DNA from: Opitutales bacterium
Lineage (GTDB): Bacteria > Verrucomicrobiota > Verrucomicrobiia > Opitutales > UBA2987
Assembly: GCA_021772515.1 (NCBI GenBank)
Contig: JAJFLU010000015.1
Location: 25,376-89,375 of the forward strand
Length of the DNA stretch: 64,000 bases
Direction: 5' to 3'
Shown: piece after piece, positions 19,031 through 35,192 of the stretch
Layout of the letters: each line of letters starts with the position of its first letter
Position numbering within the stretch: the first letter of the stretch is position 1
Translations under genes and position numbers: made by a program
The notes under the pieces: generated by a model
What the model was told of the DNA's origin: nothing
The model's input: the letters and a program-made list of their open reading frames with translations, nothing else
The model's database searches: none

Positions 19031-19662
19031 GAGGATGAAGTGCTGTTGGCGCGGGTGAGCACCGTCTCGATACCGGATTGGGTAACGAGGATTTTATCGA
19101 ACAGACATAAGTCAAAAGAGCTTAAAGTGGCGGCGTCTGTCATGAGGACGCGGGAGATATTTCTGGCGGCCATGATTATGCTGTCGTTGAACGCATCGTC
19201 CACCATGAGCACATTACCATCGGGCAGTATTTTATTCAAAAGAGCATTGAAATTGCGGGTTTTGGCCTCGGCCACTTCAAATTTTTGAATAACTTCGACA
19301 TCGCCCTCGTTGGCGCGCTCGAAGAGAGCCCGGCCAAATGCCAGAGTTCTCATCTTTTTATTAATTTTGTGGTTATAGTCCTTGGGCCGGGGGCCATGAA
19401 CTATCCCTCCTCCACGCCATATGGGGGAACGCCGACTGCCCGCGCGGGCGGAACCAGTCCCTTTTTGCCGGTAGGGTTTTTTTCCGGAGCCTTGAACTTC
19501 GCTCCTCAATTTTGTGCTGGCATTGCCTTGGCGGCGGTTGGTCTGACAGGCGAGAATCACCTGCCGAAGCGCCTGGACTCCCTTATCTCCCTCAAATTCG
19601 GGGATATTGAATTCCTTTTTCCCATCCGACTCGCCATCGGGTTTGTAATATCGCAATTTCAT
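19027..19662 (-). CDS. rplD: 50S ribosomal protein L4
   Basis: The 211-residue protein has an extended loop reaching into the tunnel: GSGKKPYRQKGTGSARAGSR and SPIWRGGGIVHGPRPKDY. In E. coli L4 regulates the S10 operon; no equivalent leader was identified here. The gene lies between rplC and rplW, overlapping rplW by 4 nt. Confidence 0.97.
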   Translation of the reverse strand: MKLRYYKPDGESDGKKEFNIPEFEGDKGVQALRQVILACQTNRRQGNASTKLRSEVQGSGKKPYRQKGTGSARAGSRRSPIWRGGGIVHGPRPKDYNHKINKKMRTLAFGRALFERANEGDVEVIQKFEVAEAKTRNFNALLNKILPDGNVLMVDDAFNDSIIMAARNISRVLMTDAATLSSFDLCLFDKILVTQSGIETVLTRANSTSSS

Positions 19663-19719
19663 GGCTGGCTACTAAAAGATACTTACTTATTTGCTTACTT
19701 GGTGGGAAAAATTGGCAAT

Positions 19720-20361
19720 TCAGGCGGTTTTACGAACTTTTATGGCAGAGCGTACGAGAACGGGAGTTTCTGTGTGGCCGGGTATGCTGCCTTTTACGAG
19801 GAGGAGGTTTTTCTCCTCGATCACTTTTACAACTTTGAGATTTTGCACGGTGCGCTGTACGCAGCCCATGTGACCGGGCATTTTACGGCCTTTGTAAACT
19901 TCTCCCGGCCACTGGCATTGGCCGTAGGAACCCCCTCGCCGGTGCATCATGGAACCGTGGGAATCCGGCCCGCCGGAAAAGCCCCAGCGTTTGACCACTC
20001 CCTGGAAACCTCGCCCCTTGGTGATGGCGATGACATCCACTTTGGCGACATCGTTGAATCCCGCCACGGTGAGCACCTCGCCCGCTTTGCAATCGGGTGC
20101 CGCCTCGCAGCGCACCTCTACCATTCGGGTGGTCGGAGCGATTCCGGATTTTTTAAAATGTCCCGTCATGGCTTTGTTGGTGCGATAGGGCTTTTTCTCC
20201 CCAAAGCCTATTTGCACACCGGTATAGCCATCCACATCGTCGGTTTTTACCTGTGTGACCGGGCAGGGGCCGGCCTCGATCACAGTCACCGGCACGAGTT
20301 TGTTGTTCTCGTCGTAGACCTGTGTCATTCCGACTTTTTTGCCTATTAATGTGAAATTCAT
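19720..20361 (-). CDS. rplC: 50S ribosomal protein L3
   Basis: The 213-residue protein helps start large-subunit assembly. Motifs: GKKVGMTQVYDENNKLVPVT, KGRGFQGVVKRWGFSGGPDSHG (methylated Gln region), and GQCQWPGEVYKGRKMPGHMG. It follows rpsJ by 42 nt. Confidence 0.98.
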   Translation of the reverse strand: MNFTLIGKKVGMTQVYDENNKLVPVTVIEAGPCPVTQVKTDDVDGYTGVQIGFGEKKPYRTNKAMTGHFKKSGIAPTTRMVEVRCEAAPDCKAGEVLTVAGFNDVAKVDVIAITKGRGFQGVVKRWGFSGGPDSHGSMMHRRGGSYGQCQWPGEVYKGRKMPGHMGCVQRTVQNLKVVKVIEEKNLLLVKGSIPGHTETPVLVRSAIKVRKTA

Positions 20362-20403
20362 CAGGTTTTAAGGAGACTAAATATTAAATGGGCGATTAAA
20401 TCT

Positions 20404-20712
20404 TCAGACGCTGATGGTGATGTCAACTCCAGCGGGAAGGTTGAGTTTTTTCAACTCGTCAACGGTTTGCGCGGTGGGTTCGATGATGTCGATAAGCCTT
20501 TTATGGGTCCGCATTTCAAATTGCTCCATGGACTTTTTATCAACATGGGGGGAACGGTTCACGGTGATTTTCTCGATTCTGGTAGGCAGGGGGACGGGTC
20601 CGCAAACTCTCGCGCCGGAACGTTTTGCGGTGTCCACGATATCAGTCGCCGATTGGTCGATGACTCGGTAATCGTAGCCTTTAAGTTTTATGCGTATTCT
20701 CTGTCCTGTCAT
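20404..20712 (-). CDS. rpsJ: 30S ribosomal protein S10
   Basis: The 102-residue head protein is also the NusE partner of NusB in antitermination. Signatures: [42 protein letters not shown] and [14 protein letters not shown]. It follows fusA by 33 nt; the tuf gene that often sits between fusA and rpsJ is instead upstream at 35735-36925. Confidence 0.98.
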   Translation of the reverse strand: MTGQRIRIKLKGYDYRVIDQSATDIVDTAKRSGARVCGPVPLPTRIEKITVNRSPHVDKKSMEQFEMRTHKRLIDIIEPTAQTVDELKKLNLPAGVDITISV

Positions 20713-20745
20713 GAGTGATAAATCCGTGTCTAACTAACTGGCAAA

Positions 20746-22905
20746 CTAGGTGCGAGCGGGTTCTCGAGTAAGGGTTTCCACAATTTTTTGCGAGGTGCGG
20801 GCGGGAACTTTTTCAAAATGGGAGGGTTCCATCGAGTATGAAGCGCGGCCTTTGGAGAGGGAGCGCACATCGGTGGCGTATCCGAACATGCTTTCGAGGG
20901 GCACAAAGGCGGTGACATTTGTAATATTGCCCTTGGTTTCCATTCCCTGAATCTGCCCGCGGCGGCGAGTCAGGTCGCCCATGATATCACCCTGTGATTC
21001 TTCAGGGGTGGCCACTTCGACCTTCATGATCGGTTCCAAAATGGCCGGGTCGGCCTTTTTCATGGCTTCCTTGAAAGCGAAAATACCGGCCATTTTGAAG
21101 GCCAACTCGGAGGAATCCACATCGTGGTAGCTACCGAAGACGAGGGTCACCCGAAAATCAATAACCGGATAACCCGCCACGACTCCATTGAGGGCACCTT
21201 CTTTGAGGCCCATCTCGGTTGGTTTGATGTATTCCTTGGGAATGACTCCGCCGACGATTTTGTTTTCAAACTCGTAGCCGGCATTGCGTTCGAGGGGTTC
21301 GAGGAGGATTTCGGCATGTCCGTATTGGCCGCGACCGCCGCTTTGCCGAACAAATTTTCCAACACCTTTTGCGGCGCGGAAAATCGTTTCGCGATAGGCT
21401 ATTTGGGGTTTTCCGGCATCTGCCTGCACTTTAAATTCTCTGAAAAGCCTGTCGCGAAGAATATCGAGATGAAGTTCGCCCATCCCGGCGATAATTGTTT
21501 GCCCCGTCTCTTGATCGGTTTTAACGACGAAGGTGGGATCCTCCTCGGCCAGGCGTTGAAGAGCCATGGAAAGTTTTTCCTGGTCGGCTTTCGTTTCCGG
21601 CTCGATGGACATTGACAAAACGGGATCTGGAAAGGTCGGCGGTTCGAGGCGCACATTGAGATCTCTGGTGCAAAGGGTATCCCCTGTGACAATATCCTTG
21701 GCCCCGATGATGGCGCAGATGTCCCCCGAGTAGGCGACATTGATATCCTTGCGGGCATCGGCCTTCATTATCATCAAGCGACTGATGCGTTCCTTGCGGC
21801 GGGTTCTGGGATTGTAGAGCATGCTGCCCTTCTTTAGTTCGCCTTGATAAACCCGGAAAAACACGAGTTTGCCCACGTAGGGGTCGGTTGCGAGCTTGAA
21901 GGCGAGTCCGGCCAAGTCGGCGGAATCATCGGGCTTAATTTCGATTTGGGTATCACCATCATCGATATGGCCAACCATGGGGGGCAGATCGAGGGGGCCG
22001 GGCATATAGTCCACAATACTGTCCATGAGCATTTGGACCCCTTTGTTTTTAAAAGCTGTGCCGGGCATAACCCCGAGGAAGTTGAGGGAAAGCGTGGCTG
22101 TGCGCACGGCTGTCCTGATTTCCTCTTCTTCCAGTTCCACTCCATCGAGGAATTTTTCGGCCAGGGAATCGTCAAAATCGGCGAGGGCCTCGATGAGGGC
22201 TTCGCGATATTTTTGGGCCAGATCGAGCATGTCGGCGGGGATTTCCGTGGTCTCGTATTCCACTCCCATGGGATCGCTTGCGAGGTATTGATAGGCCTTC
22301 ATTTTGACCAAGTCGATGAGGCCGTTAAATTTGTCCTCCGCTCCGATGGGAAGGAAAATCGGATGGGCATTGCCACCGAGTTTTGTGCGAATATCATCGA
22401 CCGCGCTAAAAAAATCGGCCCCGGTTCGATCCATTTTATTAATGAATGCAATCCGAGGCACATTATATTTGTCCATTTGGCGCCAGACGGTTTCCGATTG
22501 AGGTTGCACACCGGCGACCGAACAGAACACGCATACTGCGCCATCGAGAACCCGGAGGGATCGCTCTACCTCTGCGGTAAAATCGACGTGACCGGGGGTG
22601 TCGATGATATTGATCTGGTGCTTGATGTCCGCAAAGGGGCCTTCTTTATTTGTCCACTCACAGGAAATGGCGGCGGATGTAATGGTGATTCCGCGCTCGC
22701 GCTCCTGCTCCATCCAGTCGGTGGTGGCATTGCCATCATGGACTTCGCCGATTTTATGAACCACACCGGTGTAGTAGAGCATGCGCTCGGTGGTGGTGGT
22801 TTTTCCTGCGTCGATATGGGCCGCAATACCGATATTGCGGATATATTCCAGCGGGGTTCCGCGATCTTTGGAATTCGCAGAGGAAAGTTTTATTTCGTCG
22901 CTCAT
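20746..22905 (-). CDS. fusA: Elongation factor G
   Basis: The frame stays open to 23142, but that stretch is rpsG in another frame. The start is ATG 22903-22905, ten nt after the rpsG stop, giving 719 residues. GTPase motifs: [11 protein letters not shown] (P-loop, about 27-37), the switch I RERGITI segment, DTPGH, and NKMDRTG. Domains II-V follow, including the C-terminal RRRGQIQGM loop. EF-G drives tRNA-mRNA translocation and ribosome recycling. The fusidic-acid region looks normal. Confidence 0.98.
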   Translation of the reverse strand: MSDEIKLSSANSKDRGTPLEYIRNIGIAAHIDAGKTTTTERMLYYTGVVHKIGEVHDGNATTDWMEQERERGITITSAAISCEWTNKEGPFADIKHQINIIDTPGHVDFTAEVERSLRVLDGAVCVFCSVAGVQPQSETVWRQMDKYNVPRIAFINKMDRTGADFFSAVDDIRTKLGGNAHPIFLPIGAEDKFNGLIDLVKMKAYQYLASDPMGVEYETTEIPADMLDLAQKYREALIEALADFDDSLAEKFLDGVELEEEEIRTAVRTATLSLNFLGVMPGTAFKNKGVQMLMDSIVDYMPGPLDLPPMVGHIDDGDTQIEIKPDDSADLAGLAFKLATDPYVGKLVFFRVYQGELKKGSMLYNPRTRRKERISRLMIMKADARKDINVAYSGDICAIIGAKDIVTGDTLCTRDLNVRLEPPTFPDPVLSMSIEPETKADQEKLSMALQRLAEEDPTFVVKTDQETGQTIIAGMGELHLDILRDRLFREFKVQADAGKPQIAYRETIFRAAKGVGKFVRQSGGRGQYGHAEILLEPLERNAGYEFENKIVGGVIPKEYIKPTEMGLKEGALNGVVAGYPVIDFRVTLVFGSYHDVDSSELAFKMAGIFAFKEAMKKADPAILEPIMKVEVATPEESQGDIMGDLTRRRGQIQGMETKGNITNVTAFVPLESMFGYATDVRSLSKGRASYSMEPSHFEKVPARTSQKIVETLTREPART

Positions 22906-22915
22906 CGGAATTTCT

Positions 22916-23386
22916 TTACCAGCGTAGATGGGCGAAGGCGCGGTTGGACTGCGCCATGCGGTGGGTATCGTCTTTTTTCTTAACGATCTGCCCGGTGTTG
23001 TTGTAGGCATCGATAATTTCCTGGGCAAGCGACTCCTGCATGCTGCCTTTGCGGGCGCGGGAAGCATTTCGCAACCAGCGGAAGGCGAGGCTTTGCTGGC
23101 GTTCGAAGGAAATTTCGAGCGGAACCTGATAGGTGGTGCCACCGACTCGGCGGCTTTTCACTTCGAGCTTGGGGCGGATATTTTCCAGCGCACCCATCAA
23201 CAGGTCCACGGGATCCCCTTTGCCTAGTTTTTCGCTCACTCGCTCGAAGGCGCCGTAGACGATTCTCTGGGCGGTGGTTTTTTTGCCATCCATCATCACA
23301 ACATTGATCAGGTGACTGACCAGGGAACTGTTGTATCGTGGTTCGGGAGTTGCCTCCCTTTTGACTGCTCGACGTCTTCGCGACAT
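22916..23386 (-). CDS. rpsG: 30S ribosomal protein S7
   Basis: This 156-residue protein nucleates the 30S head. It begins [11 protein letters not shown] and has [26 protein letters not shown] and [18 protein letters not shown]. In E. coli it represses the str operon. It follows rpsL by 97 nt and precedes fusA by 10 nt. Confidence 0.98.
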   Translation of the reverse strand: MSRRRRAVKREATPEPRYNSSLVSHLINVVMMDGKKTTAQRIVYGAFERVSEKLGKGDPVDLLMGALENIRPKLEVKSRRVGGTTYQVPLEISFERQQSLAFRWLRNASRARKGSMQESLAQEIIDAYNNTGQIVKKKDDTHRMAQSNRAFAHLRW

Positions 23387-23483
23387 GATTAAATAAATTG
23401 ATTAAAAGATAAATACTGACTCTTGCGGAACCCGCCTCTGCCAAATTATTTGGCAAGGCTTCGGGAAAACAAATTTTTTGCTC

Positions 23484-23867
23484 TTATTTCTTGGCGTCCT
23501 TCGGCTTTTTAACGCCGTACTTCGATCGGCTGCGCCGGCGTTTATCCACCCCCAGGCAGTCAAGCGCTCCACGCACAATATGATAGCGCACTCCAGGCAA
23601 GTCTTTAACCCTTCCTCCCCGCACTAAAACGACACTATGCTCCTGGAGGCTGTGCCCCTCGTCGGGAATGTAGGCAATGACTTCTATCCCATTGGTAAGC
23701 CGTACTTTAGCAACTTTACGAATAGCCGAATTCGGCTTCTTTGGGGTGCGCGTCATCACCTGTACACAGACTCCACGCCGAAACGCGTTACCCTTGAGTG
23801 CGGGTGACTTCGACTTGGATTTAATTATTTTCCGCGGTTTGCGGACTAGCTGATTGATTGTAGGCAT
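23484..23867 (-). CDS. rpsL: 30S ribosomal protein S12
   Basis: This 127-residue decoding-centre protein includes [22 protein letters not shown] and [20 protein letters not shown]. The lysines known to change in streptomycin resistance (K43/K44 here and the K of RVKDLPG) are wild type. It is first in the str section, 183 nt downstream of rpoC on the same strand. Confidence 0.98.
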   Translation of the reverse strand: MPTINQLVRKPRKIIKSKSKSPALKGNAFRRGVCVQVMTRTPKKPNSAIRKVAKVRLTNGIEVIAYIPDEGHSLQEHSVVLVRGGRVKDLPGVRYHIVRGALDCLGVDKRRRSRSKYGVKKPKDAKK

Positions 23868-23974
23868 TGGCCTGAGGTGCTATTCTTTGAAAAGCGAAAA
23901 AAGTAAATGTTCTTAACGGCAGTGCAAGCAGAATTTTAGAAAATTATTCAATGCTAACCCATTCACCATGAACG

Positions 23975-23994
23975 CGTGGGGCAAGCCCCTCACG
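23975..23994 (-). other. GC-rich hairpin in the rpsL-rpoC spacer
   Basis: The 183-nt spacer between rpsL and rpoC holds a palindrome around GGGGCTTGCCCC with a short flanking stem. No T-run follows it on the minus strand, so it is a weak candidate for a pause or processing site rather than a Rho-independent terminator. No convincing -35/-10 pair for rpsL was found. Confidence 0.3.
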
Positions 23995-24050
23995 ACATAA
24001 GCGATACAGATTTAAATTTTGTTAGCTCAGAAGTGCTAGCGGGAGATTTT

Positions 24051-28184
<4,134 letters not shown>

Positions 28185-28234
28185 GAGTTCTTTTTATCGA
28201 TGAATGTAAGTTAAATTTTCTTGAGATTGGATTT

Positions 28235-31200
28235 TCAGGCGGAAAAGCCGCCCAGGCCATCCTCCGATTCGAGGCGGATATCCAGGCATAGGCTTTGCAT
28301 TTCTTTCATCAAAACATTGAAAGATTGGGGTGTCCCGGCCTGTAAACTGTTATCACCCTTGACCAGATTTTCGTAAATCTTGGTGCGGCCCTGGACGTCA
28401 TCGGATTTGACCGTCAACAATTCCTGCAAGGTATAGGCGGCTCCATAAGCTTCCAGCGCCCATACCTCCATTTCACCGAAGCGCTGACCGCCGTATTGAG
28501 CCTTGCCGCCCAGTGGCTGCTGGGTAATGAGGCTGTAGGGGCCAACCGCCCTGGCGTGAATCTTGTCCGCCACGAGGTGATTCAGCTTCATCATGTAGAT
28601 GTAGCCGACAACTACTTCCTGGTCGAAGGGCTCACCCGAGCGACCATCGATGAGGATACTTTTACCACTTCTGGGAAGCCCTGCTTCCTTCAGGTAATCG
28701 CGGACTCTCTGCTCGGAAATTCCATCGAAAACCGGTGTGGCCACTTTGATGCCGAGTTTTTTACAGGCCCAGCCGAGGTGGGTTTCGAGAACCTGACCGA
28801 CATTCATCCGGCTGGGCACACCCAGTGGATTGAGGCAAATCTCGATCGGGGTGCCATCGGGTAAAAAGGGCATATCTTCCTCGGGCACGATTTTGGCGAT
28901 TACGCCCTTGTTTCCGTGCCGCCCGGCCATCTTGTCACCGACCTGCACTTTTCGCTTGGTGGCCACATAGACTTTTACGTTTTTAATAACACCGGAATCA
29001 ATGTCATCACCCGCTTCGATCGACTCGATCTTGCGCTCCCGCTCTCCTTCGAGTTCCTCGAATTTGATTTTGAAGGAGTTGATGATCTCCATAATCTTGA
29101 TGCGGACGGGAGAGGGATCGATTTCGACGGTTTTATAAACTGCGGCCAAGCGGCGCAAAAGGGTTTTGGTGATTTTGCGGTTGGCGGGGATGATGATTTC
29201 ACCGGATTCGGTGTTGGTCACATCGAGGGGAATTTTTTCTCCGAGGAGGATGTTGGAGAGGGATTCGGTCAGATTTTCCCGCAGCTTGTCCATCTGCGAG
29301 CGATATTCCTCGTTGATTTTTTTAACTTGCCTCCGGCGATCCGTGGGGCTGAGTTTTTCCCGATCGGCTTCGATCCGGCTGGAGATTTTGACATCCATAA
29401 CAATGCCGAAAACCCCCGAGGGCACGAGCAGCGAGGTGTCTTTTACATCGGCGGCTTTTTCACCAAAAATGGCGCGAAGGAGTTTTTCCTCGGGCGCCAG
29501 CTCGGTTTCGCTTTTGGGCGTGATTTTACCGACCAGAATATCTCCCGGTTTGACCTCAGCGCCGACTCGCACGACCCCGTCGTGGTTGAGGTTGCGGAGG
29601 GCTTCTTCACCGACATTGGGTATATCCCGGGTGATTTCCTCGGGCCCTAGTTTGGTGTCCCTGGCGGTGACATCGAACTCCTCGATATGGATCGAGGTGT
29701 AGGTGTCCTCCTTGATGAGCTTTTCGCTGATGAGGATGGCATCCTCGAAATTGTAGCCGTTCCAGGGCATAAAGGCGACGAGCACATTGCGCCCGAGGGC
29801 CAATTCGCCGTCTTCGGTCGCGGCCCCATCGGCAATTATTTGTCCTTTTTCAATTTTTTCCCCTTTGTTCACGATGGGTTTTTGGTTGAAACAGGTGCCA
29901 GCATTTGAGCGTAGGAACTTGCGCAGTGGGTAAAGGTAAATGCCGTTTTTGGCATCGGTTTTCGGGTTGCGGTCGAAGCGCAGGGGCAGTTCCCCGTCGG
30001 GCGAAATGATGATTCGCTGGGAGTCCACCTTGGCTACGATGCCCGCCTCTTCGGCGATAGAAACGGTTTTGGAGTCCAACGCCACCCGGCTTTCGATTCC
30101 CGTGCCCACGAAGGGAGATTCCGTCCGCAGCAGGGGGACGCCTTGGCGCATCATGTTGGATCCCATGAGAGCGCGGTTGGCATCGTCGTGTTCGAGAAAC
30201 GGGATGAGCCCGGCAGCCACAGAAATCAGCTGTTTGGGTGATACATCCATGCAGCTCACCTTTCTAGGATCCATTTCCAGAAAGTCGTCACCACTGCGCA
30301 CGGTTACGGGACCAACGAGGGAACTATCCTCGGCGATTTCCGAGTTTGCCTGGGCAATGATGAGCCCTTCTTCCTGGTCCGCCGTCATATAGGAGACCTC
30401 CCCTGTCGCATTGCCGTCAACAATACTGCGGTAGGGGGTTTCGATGAAACCGAACTCGTTGATGTGGGAGTAAATGGCCAATGAATTGATCAAACCGATA
30501 TTCGGGCCTTCCGGTGTTTCGATGGGACAGATGCGACCATAGTGGGAGGGGTGCACATCGCGAACCTCGAAACCGGCTCGCTCGCGGTTGAGACCGCCGG
30601 GCCCGAGAGCGGAGAGTCTGCGTTTGTGGGTAAGTTCGGCCAGAGGGTTTATCTGGTCCATGAACTGACTGAGCTGACTGCGGGCAAAGAAATCGCGGAT
30701 TACGGTGCTGAGAGCCTTGGGATTGATGAGTTTTTGCGGAGTTATGCTGTCCACGCTTTGGTCATAGAGGGTCATGCGCTCTTTGACCAATCGCTCGGTT
30801 CTGGCCAGCCCGATGCGGCATTGGTTCATGAGAAGTTCACCAACCGTGCGCACTCGACGGCTACCGAGGTGATCGATGTCATCGACGATTCCCTCGCCAC
30901 GTTTCAGGCGGACAAGGTATTTGGTCGCCGCGACAACATCCTCAGTCCCCAGAGTGCGAAAATTGAGATCGATATCGAGACCGAGTTTCTGGTTGACTTT
31001 GTATCGGCCCACGCGGCCAAGGTCGTACCGTTTTGGATCCTGGAATAGACGTTTGAGGAGGGCTTTGGCATTGGCCGGTGTAGGAGGTTCCCCCGGACGC
31101 AGACGTTTGTAAATTTCCTTGAGGGCTTCCTCCTCGTTGCGGGTGGGATCTTTTTTCAGGCAGCGGATGATGGCCCCGTCGTCGATGGTGGTATCGATAA

Positions 31201-32014
31201 CGCGGACGGTGGCGATTCCCGCCTGGTCGATGGCTCGGACGATGGTCTTTGTCAATGGCTCGAAGGAGCGGGCCAGAACCACGCCGCGTTCGGCATCGAC
31301 TAAATCCTCGACGAGAACCACGCGGCTGACATTGCCGAGTTCGAGGACTTTCTTAACATTGATGTCCTCGATGTTGTAAAAGAGGTTGAGGATGTCGAAA
31401 TCGGAGCCATAGCCCATGGACCGGAGCAATGTGGTGATAAGGTATTTGCGGCGGCGGCGGCGGCGGTCGAGATAGACGTAGAGGAGGTCGTTCTGATCGA
31501 ACTGGACCTCCAGCCAGGTTCCACGGTCGGGGATTATGCGGAATGAGAAAAGTATCTTTCCGCTGGTATGGGGGGTTTCCTCGAAACAGATTCCGGGGGA
31601 ACGGTGCAACTGGCTGACGACCACGCGCTCGGCTCCGTTGATGATAAAGGAGCCACGTTCGGAAACCATGGGCATTTCGCCCATATAAATCTCTTCGTCC
31701 TTGATCGCTTCCTCTTCCTTCAGGCGCAGTTTGACGTAGAGGGAAATCGAGTAGCTAACCCCTTCTCGAAGGCATTCCATCTCGGTGAACTTGGGGCCTG
31801 AGATAGAATAGGAGAGATACTCGAGGGAGGCCCGCCCATCGTAACTTTCGATGGGAAATACCTCGCTGAAGACCGCCTGCAAGCCGATTTGTTTGCGCTG
31901 ACTGGGTGTCGAGTCGGGCTGCAGAAATTCCTTGAAGGAACTGATCTGGTTTTGAATCAAGTTGGGAGGTGCGATTACCTCTTCAAGTTTCCCGAAATTT
32001 ATGCGTTTGGACAT
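28235..32014 (-). CDS. rpoB: RNA polymerase beta subunit
   Basis: This 1259-residue protein forms most of the catalytic cleft with RpoC. The rifampicin-binding cluster (about residues 445-470) reads [18 protein letters not shown], so E. coli D516, H526 and S531 equivalents are wild type, but N518 is Ile and S522 is Ala. C-terminal signature [20 protein letters not shown] is present. It follows rplL by 227 nt, the usual place for an attenuator between ribosomal and polymerase genes. Confidence 0.98.
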   Translation of the reverse strand: MSKRINFGKLEEVIAPPNLIQNQISSFKEFLQPDSTPSQRKQIGLQAVFSEVFPIESYDGRASLEYLSYSISGPKFTEMECLREGVSYSISLYVKLRLKEEEAIKDEEIYMGEMPMVSERGSFIINGAERVVVSQLHRSPGICFEETPHTSGKILFSFRIIPDRGTWLEVQFDQNDLLYVYLDRRRRRRKYLITTLLRSMGYGSDFDILNLFYNIEDINVKKVLELGNVSRVVLVEDLVDAERGVVLARSFEPLTKTIVRAIDQAGIATVRVIDTTIDDGAIIRCLKKDPTRNEEEALKEIYKRLRPGEPPTPANAKALLKRLFQDPKRYDLGRVGRYKVNQKLGLDIDLNFRTLGTEDVVAATKYLVRLKRGEGIVDDIDHLGSRRVRTVGELLMNQCRIGLARTERLVKERMTLYDQSVDSITPQKLINPKALSTVIRDFFARSQLSQFMDQINPLAELTHKRRLSALGPGGLNRERAGFEVRDVHPSHYGRICPIETPEGPNIGLINSLAIYSHINEFGFIETPYRSIVDGNATGEVSYMTADQEEGLIIAQANSEIAEDSSLVGPVTVRSGDDFLEMDPRKVSCMDVSPKQLISVAAGLIPFLEHDDANRALMGSNMMRQGVPLLRTESPFVGTGIESRVALDSKTVSIAEEAGIVAKVDSQRIIISPDGELPLRFDRNPKTDAKNGIYLYPLRKFLRSNAGTCFNQKPIVNKGEKIEKGQIIADGAATEDGELALGRNVLVAFMPWNGYNFEDAILISEKLIKEDTYTSIHIEEFDVTARDTKLGPEEITRDIPNVGEEALRNLNHDGVVRVGAEVKPGDILVGKITPKSETELAPEEKLLRAIFGEKAADVKDTSLLVPSGVFGIVMDVKISSRIEADREKLSPTDRRRQVKKINEEYRSQMDKLRENLTESLSNILLGEKIPLDVTNTESGEIIIPANRKITKTLLRRLAAVYKTVEIDPSPVRIKIMEIINSFKIKFEELEGERERKIESIEAGDDIDSGVIKNVKVYVATKRKVQVGDKMAGRHGNKGVIAKIVPEEDMPFLPDGTPIEICLNPLGVPSRMNVGQVLETHLGWACKKLGIKVATPVFDGISEQRVRDYLKEAGLPRSGKSILIDGRSGEPFDQEVVVGYIYMMKLNHLVADKIHARAVGPYSLITQQPLGGKAQYGGQRFGEMEVWALEAYGAAYTLQELLTVKSDDVQGRTKIYENLVKGDNSLQAGTPQSFNVLMKEMQSLCLDIRLESEDGLGGFSA

Positions 32015-32159
32015 CTTCTTTTCAGTAGGATAATGATTGTGAAAATCGGTTTAGGAAATGGGCGCTTGGGTGTTGATGTATCTGATCTATTTTTGAAACA
32101 GCGCAATTTAGAATGAGGGCGCCAGGGGGATTTCGCCCGGCACCAGTGGAGTACGCCAA

Positions 32160-32176
32160 CAGGGGCAAACACCCTG
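32160..32176 (-). promoter_or_regulatory. Possible attenuator hairpin between rplL and rpoB
   Basis: The 227-nt rplL-rpoB spacer holds a 5-bp hairpin (CAGGG, 7-nt loop, CCCTG). In E. coli this spacer holds a partial terminator that lowers polymerase expression relative to L7/L12. The structure here is modest and has no T-run, so the assignment rests mostly on position. Confidence 0.25.
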
Positions 32177-32241
32177 GGGGTGAATGCCTCCGATTGGAGC
32201 CTGAAATTGAAAATGGTGGCAAAAGATTAAGGAAACGGTGA

Positions 32242-32625
<384 letters not shown>

Positions 32626-32750
32626 TGTCTACCTCCTTAACCGGCTAGCGCCAATCTCAGTGTGCGAGCGGGGCATTTAAGGGAACTTTTCCCCTAACCG
32701 ATTTTATATGGTTGGTTGATGGATTTTTGATTTTTGGTTTAAAAAAATTT

Positions 32751-33278
32751 TCAGGCGGCTTCCGATTCGGCCAATTGATCGGAGCGGGATTTGATAACGT
32801 TGAGAATCCCCTGGGGAACGGCCTGAACGATGGTGGCAGTCTGCCGGGCCGGTGTGTTGAGCAGGCTCAGAAATTGGGATTGGACAACGGGCAGGGGCGG
32901 CAGCTTGGCGAGTTCGCCGATATCCTGGGCCTCGAGTAGTTTTTTGGCCAAAAGGCCTCCTTTTAGCTCAACCTTCTTTTTTTCCTTGATAAATGCACCG
33001 AGCGCTTTGGCCACTCCGGGAGGGTTGTCTCCTCCCACAACGATGGCGGTGGGTCCGGTCAGGTGGTCATCAAGGCTGGGGAATTCTCGTTCTTTGGCGG
33101 CCAGCCGGAACATGCTGTTTTTTATGACATGAAACTCCGCATCGTGTTCGGCCAGCGTGGTGCGCAATTCGGCGGTTTCGGCTACGGTTATATAATTGTA
33201 GTCGGCCAGGAACACATAGTCGGATTTGTCCAAGTGGCTTCCAATCTCATCAACGAGGTATTTTTTTTCGGCTCTCAT
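32751..33278 (-). CDS. rplJ: 50S ribosomal protein L10
   Basis: This 175-residue protein anchors L7/L12 dimers to 23S rRNA. Seen: DYVFLADYNYITVAETAELR, the conserved LTGPTAIVVGGDNPPGVAKAL, and a C-terminal helix for L12 binding. In E. coli L10 with L12 represses its own mRNA leader; the 49-nt gap to rplA leaves little room for that leader here. Confidence 0.96.
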   Translation of the reverse strand: MRAEKKYLVDEIGSHLDKSDYVFLADYNYITVAETAELRTTLAEHDAEFHVIKNSMFRLAAKEREFPSLDDHLTGPTAIVVGGDNPPGVAKALGAFIKEKKKVELKGGLLAKKLLEAQDIGELAKLPPLPVVQSQFLSLLNTPARQTATIVQAVPQGILNVIKSRSDQLAESEAA

Positions 33279-33327
33279 GGGGATTGTTCAGATATATAAA
33301 TTTGGGGGAACGAGGAGAATTGGCGGC

Positions 33328-34023
33328 TTAATATTTTGCGAAAAGAGCGCTGTCCAGCTTTATGCCGGGGCTCATTGTAGAGGAAACTGTCATGGTGCGT
33401 ATGTAGCGGCCTTTCATCGTATCGGGTCTTGCCTGGCCGATGTTATCGATGACGGTTTTGATATTTTCGGCAAGCTGCTCGGTGGTAAATGAGCGTTTGC
33501 CGACGAGAATCCCGATATTGGCGGTGCGGTCCATCTTGTATGATACGCGCCCGCCGAGCTTGATGTCCTTGATGGCGGTTTCGACATCATCGGTGACGGT
33601 GCCGGTTTTCGGGTTGGGCATGAGGCCACGGGGGCCGAGGATTCTTGCCACCGCGCGCACTTCTTTCATGGCCGCCGGTGTCGCCACCGCGACATCGAAA
33701 TCGACCCATCCGTCTTTCACTTTTTTGAGTAATTCATCCATGCCCGCTTCGTCTGCGCCGGCCGCAATGGCCTCTTCGGGTTTATCAGTAAACACGACCA
33801 CATTGACTTTTTTACCGCTTCCGCAGGGTAGATTTACTATGCCTCGGACCATCTGGTTGCTCTGGCGGGAGTCCACACCGAGGCGCACGGAGAGTTCGAC
33901 GGATTCGTCGAATTTAGCGGCGGCCATTTGTGAGAGGAGGCCGAGGGCTTCTTCGAGACCGTAGGCCTGCTCCAAATCACTCACCTCATGGGCGGATTGG
34001 TATCGTTTGGACGTTTTGATCAT
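33328..34023 (-). CDS. rplA: 50S ribosomal protein L1
   Basis: This 231-residue protein forms the mobile stalk that helps release E-site tRNA. Signatures are FDESVELSVRLGVDSRQSNQMVRG, GPRGLMPNPKTGTVT, and VSYKMDRTANIGILVGKRSF. It follows rplK by 59 nt. L1 autoregulates its operon in E. coli. Confidence 0.98.
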   Translation of the reverse strand: MIKTSKRYQSAHEVSDLEQAYGLEEALGLLSQMAAAKFDESVELSVRLGVDSRQSNQMVRGIVNLPCGSGKKVNVVVFTDKPEEAIAAGADEAGMDELLKKVKDGWVDFDVAVATPAAMKEVRAVARILGPRGLMPNPKTGTVTDDVETAIKDIKLGGRVSYKMDRTANIGILVGKRSFTTEQLAENIKTVIDNIGQARPDTMKGRYIRTMTVSSTMSPGIKLDSALFAKY

Positions 34024-34082
34024 GGTGTATATAAAGGTATTGGCTATTAAAGTCCGGGTTCGGTTGCAAAGCAGGGAGAGAA

Positions 34083-34511
34083 CTAGTCGATCACTTCTAT
34101 TCCCATGCTGCGGGCGGTGCCTGCGATGATGCGGATGGCGGCCTCTTCGGTGGTGCTATTTAGGTCCTTTATTTTGGTCTTCGCTATCTCGGCGCATTGC
34201 TTGACGGTGACATTGCCGACTTTTTCTCGGTTGGGAATGCCCGAACCCTTGGCGATGCCGGCCGCTTTTTTAAGGAGGACGGCAGCCGGTGGGGATTTCA
34301 GGACAAAGGAAAAGGTGCGGTCGTGGTAAACGGAGATGACGACGGGAAATATCATGCCTGCGCTGTCCTTGGTCTTGGCGTTGAACTCTTTACAGAATCC
34401 CATGATGTTGACACCGTGGGCGCCGAGGGCTGGCCCAACCGGGGGCGCGGGGTTGGCCGCACCGGCAGGAAGTTGCAGGCGGATGGTGCCGGTTAATTTC
34501 TTTTTTGCCAT
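34083..34511 (-). CDS. rplK: 50S ribosomal protein L11
   Basis: This 142-residue protein belongs to the GTPase-associated centre and the thiostrepton site. Seen: [28 protein letters not shown] and [23 protein letters not shown]. The proline-rich thiostrepton region is intact. It follows nusG by 49 nt. Confidence 0.98.
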   Translation of the reverse strand: MAKKKLTGTIRLQLPAGAANPAPPVGPALGAHGVNIMGFCKEFNAKTKDSAGMIFPVVISVYHDRTFSFVLKSPPAAVLLKKAAGIAKGSGIPNREKVGNVTVKQCAEIAKTKIKDLNSTTEEAAIRIIAGTARSMGIEVID

Positions 34512-34560
34512 AAAATATTTTTGCTAACGATTAAAGGTGTTTTCAAGGATGCTGCGGGAC

Positions 34561-35145
34561 TCAAGTTTCCTCGGCCCTCTCGACTTCCCAATACTCGAGG
34601 CCAACTGGTGTGAATCGCCCGAAAATGGATACGGAAACGGTCAGTTTTCCGCGATCTGGATCAATTTCATCGATGATTCCATTGAGGTTGAGAAATGGGC
34701 CATTGGTGATTTTGACTTCCTCGCCGACCTCGTATTGGACCTTGGGCACTTCCTTGCCCTCGGCTTCCTGCACTTGGGCGAGGATGCTGTTGATCTCCGA
34801 TTCTTTGAGTGGTGAAGGTTTATTGCCTCCCAGAAATCCAATCACGCCGTCCGCGTCTTTGACGAAATACCAGGGTTTCTCGTTGATATTGCCATTTTCA
34901 TCGTAGAGGCACATATGTATGAAAACGTAGCCGGGATAGTATTTGCGGACTTTTTGGTATTTTTTACCTGCCTTAACCTCGGTAACCGTCTCCGTGGGCA
35001 TGAGTACCTCTGCGATATACTCTTCCATTTCCTCACTGACCAGGTATCTGTCGAGGTATCGTTTAACGGCGCCCTCTTTATTGGAGAGGGTCTGCACCGC
35101 ATACCAGCGGGAACCGGGTAACGAGGATACGTTTTGTTCTGACAT
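34561..35145 (-). CDS. nusG: Transcription termination/antitermination protein NusG
   Basis: The NGN domain (SRWYAVQTLSNKEGAVKRYL) and C-terminal KOW domain (VGEEVKITNGPFLNLNGIID) are both present. A longer loop than in E. coli connects them, around YDENGNINEKPWYFV. The frame could start at GTG 35163; I choose ATG 35143-35145 (194 residues), which starts MSEQNVSS. NusG binds RNA polymerase and, through KOW, Rho or S10. It follows secE in the usual secE-nusG pair. Confidence 0.95.
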   Translation of the reverse strand: MSEQNVSSLPGSRWYAVQTLSNKEGAVKRYLDRYLVSEEMEEYIAEVLMPTETVTEVKAGKKYQKVRKYYPGYVFIHMCLYDENGNINEKPWYFVKDADGVIGFLGGNKPSPLKESEINSILAQVQEAEGKEVPKVQYEVGEEVKITNGPFLNLNGIIDEIDPDRGKLTVSVSIFGRFTPVGLEYWEVERAEET

Positions 35146-35192
35146 GATATTGGCTGCGGCCACGGCGGAATGTTATTGGGAGAAAGAAAGGG

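Noticed and set aside
22906..23142. Extended N-terminus of the EF-G frame
   Set aside because: It lies over rpsG and is low quality; ATG 22905 gives the normal EF-G start.
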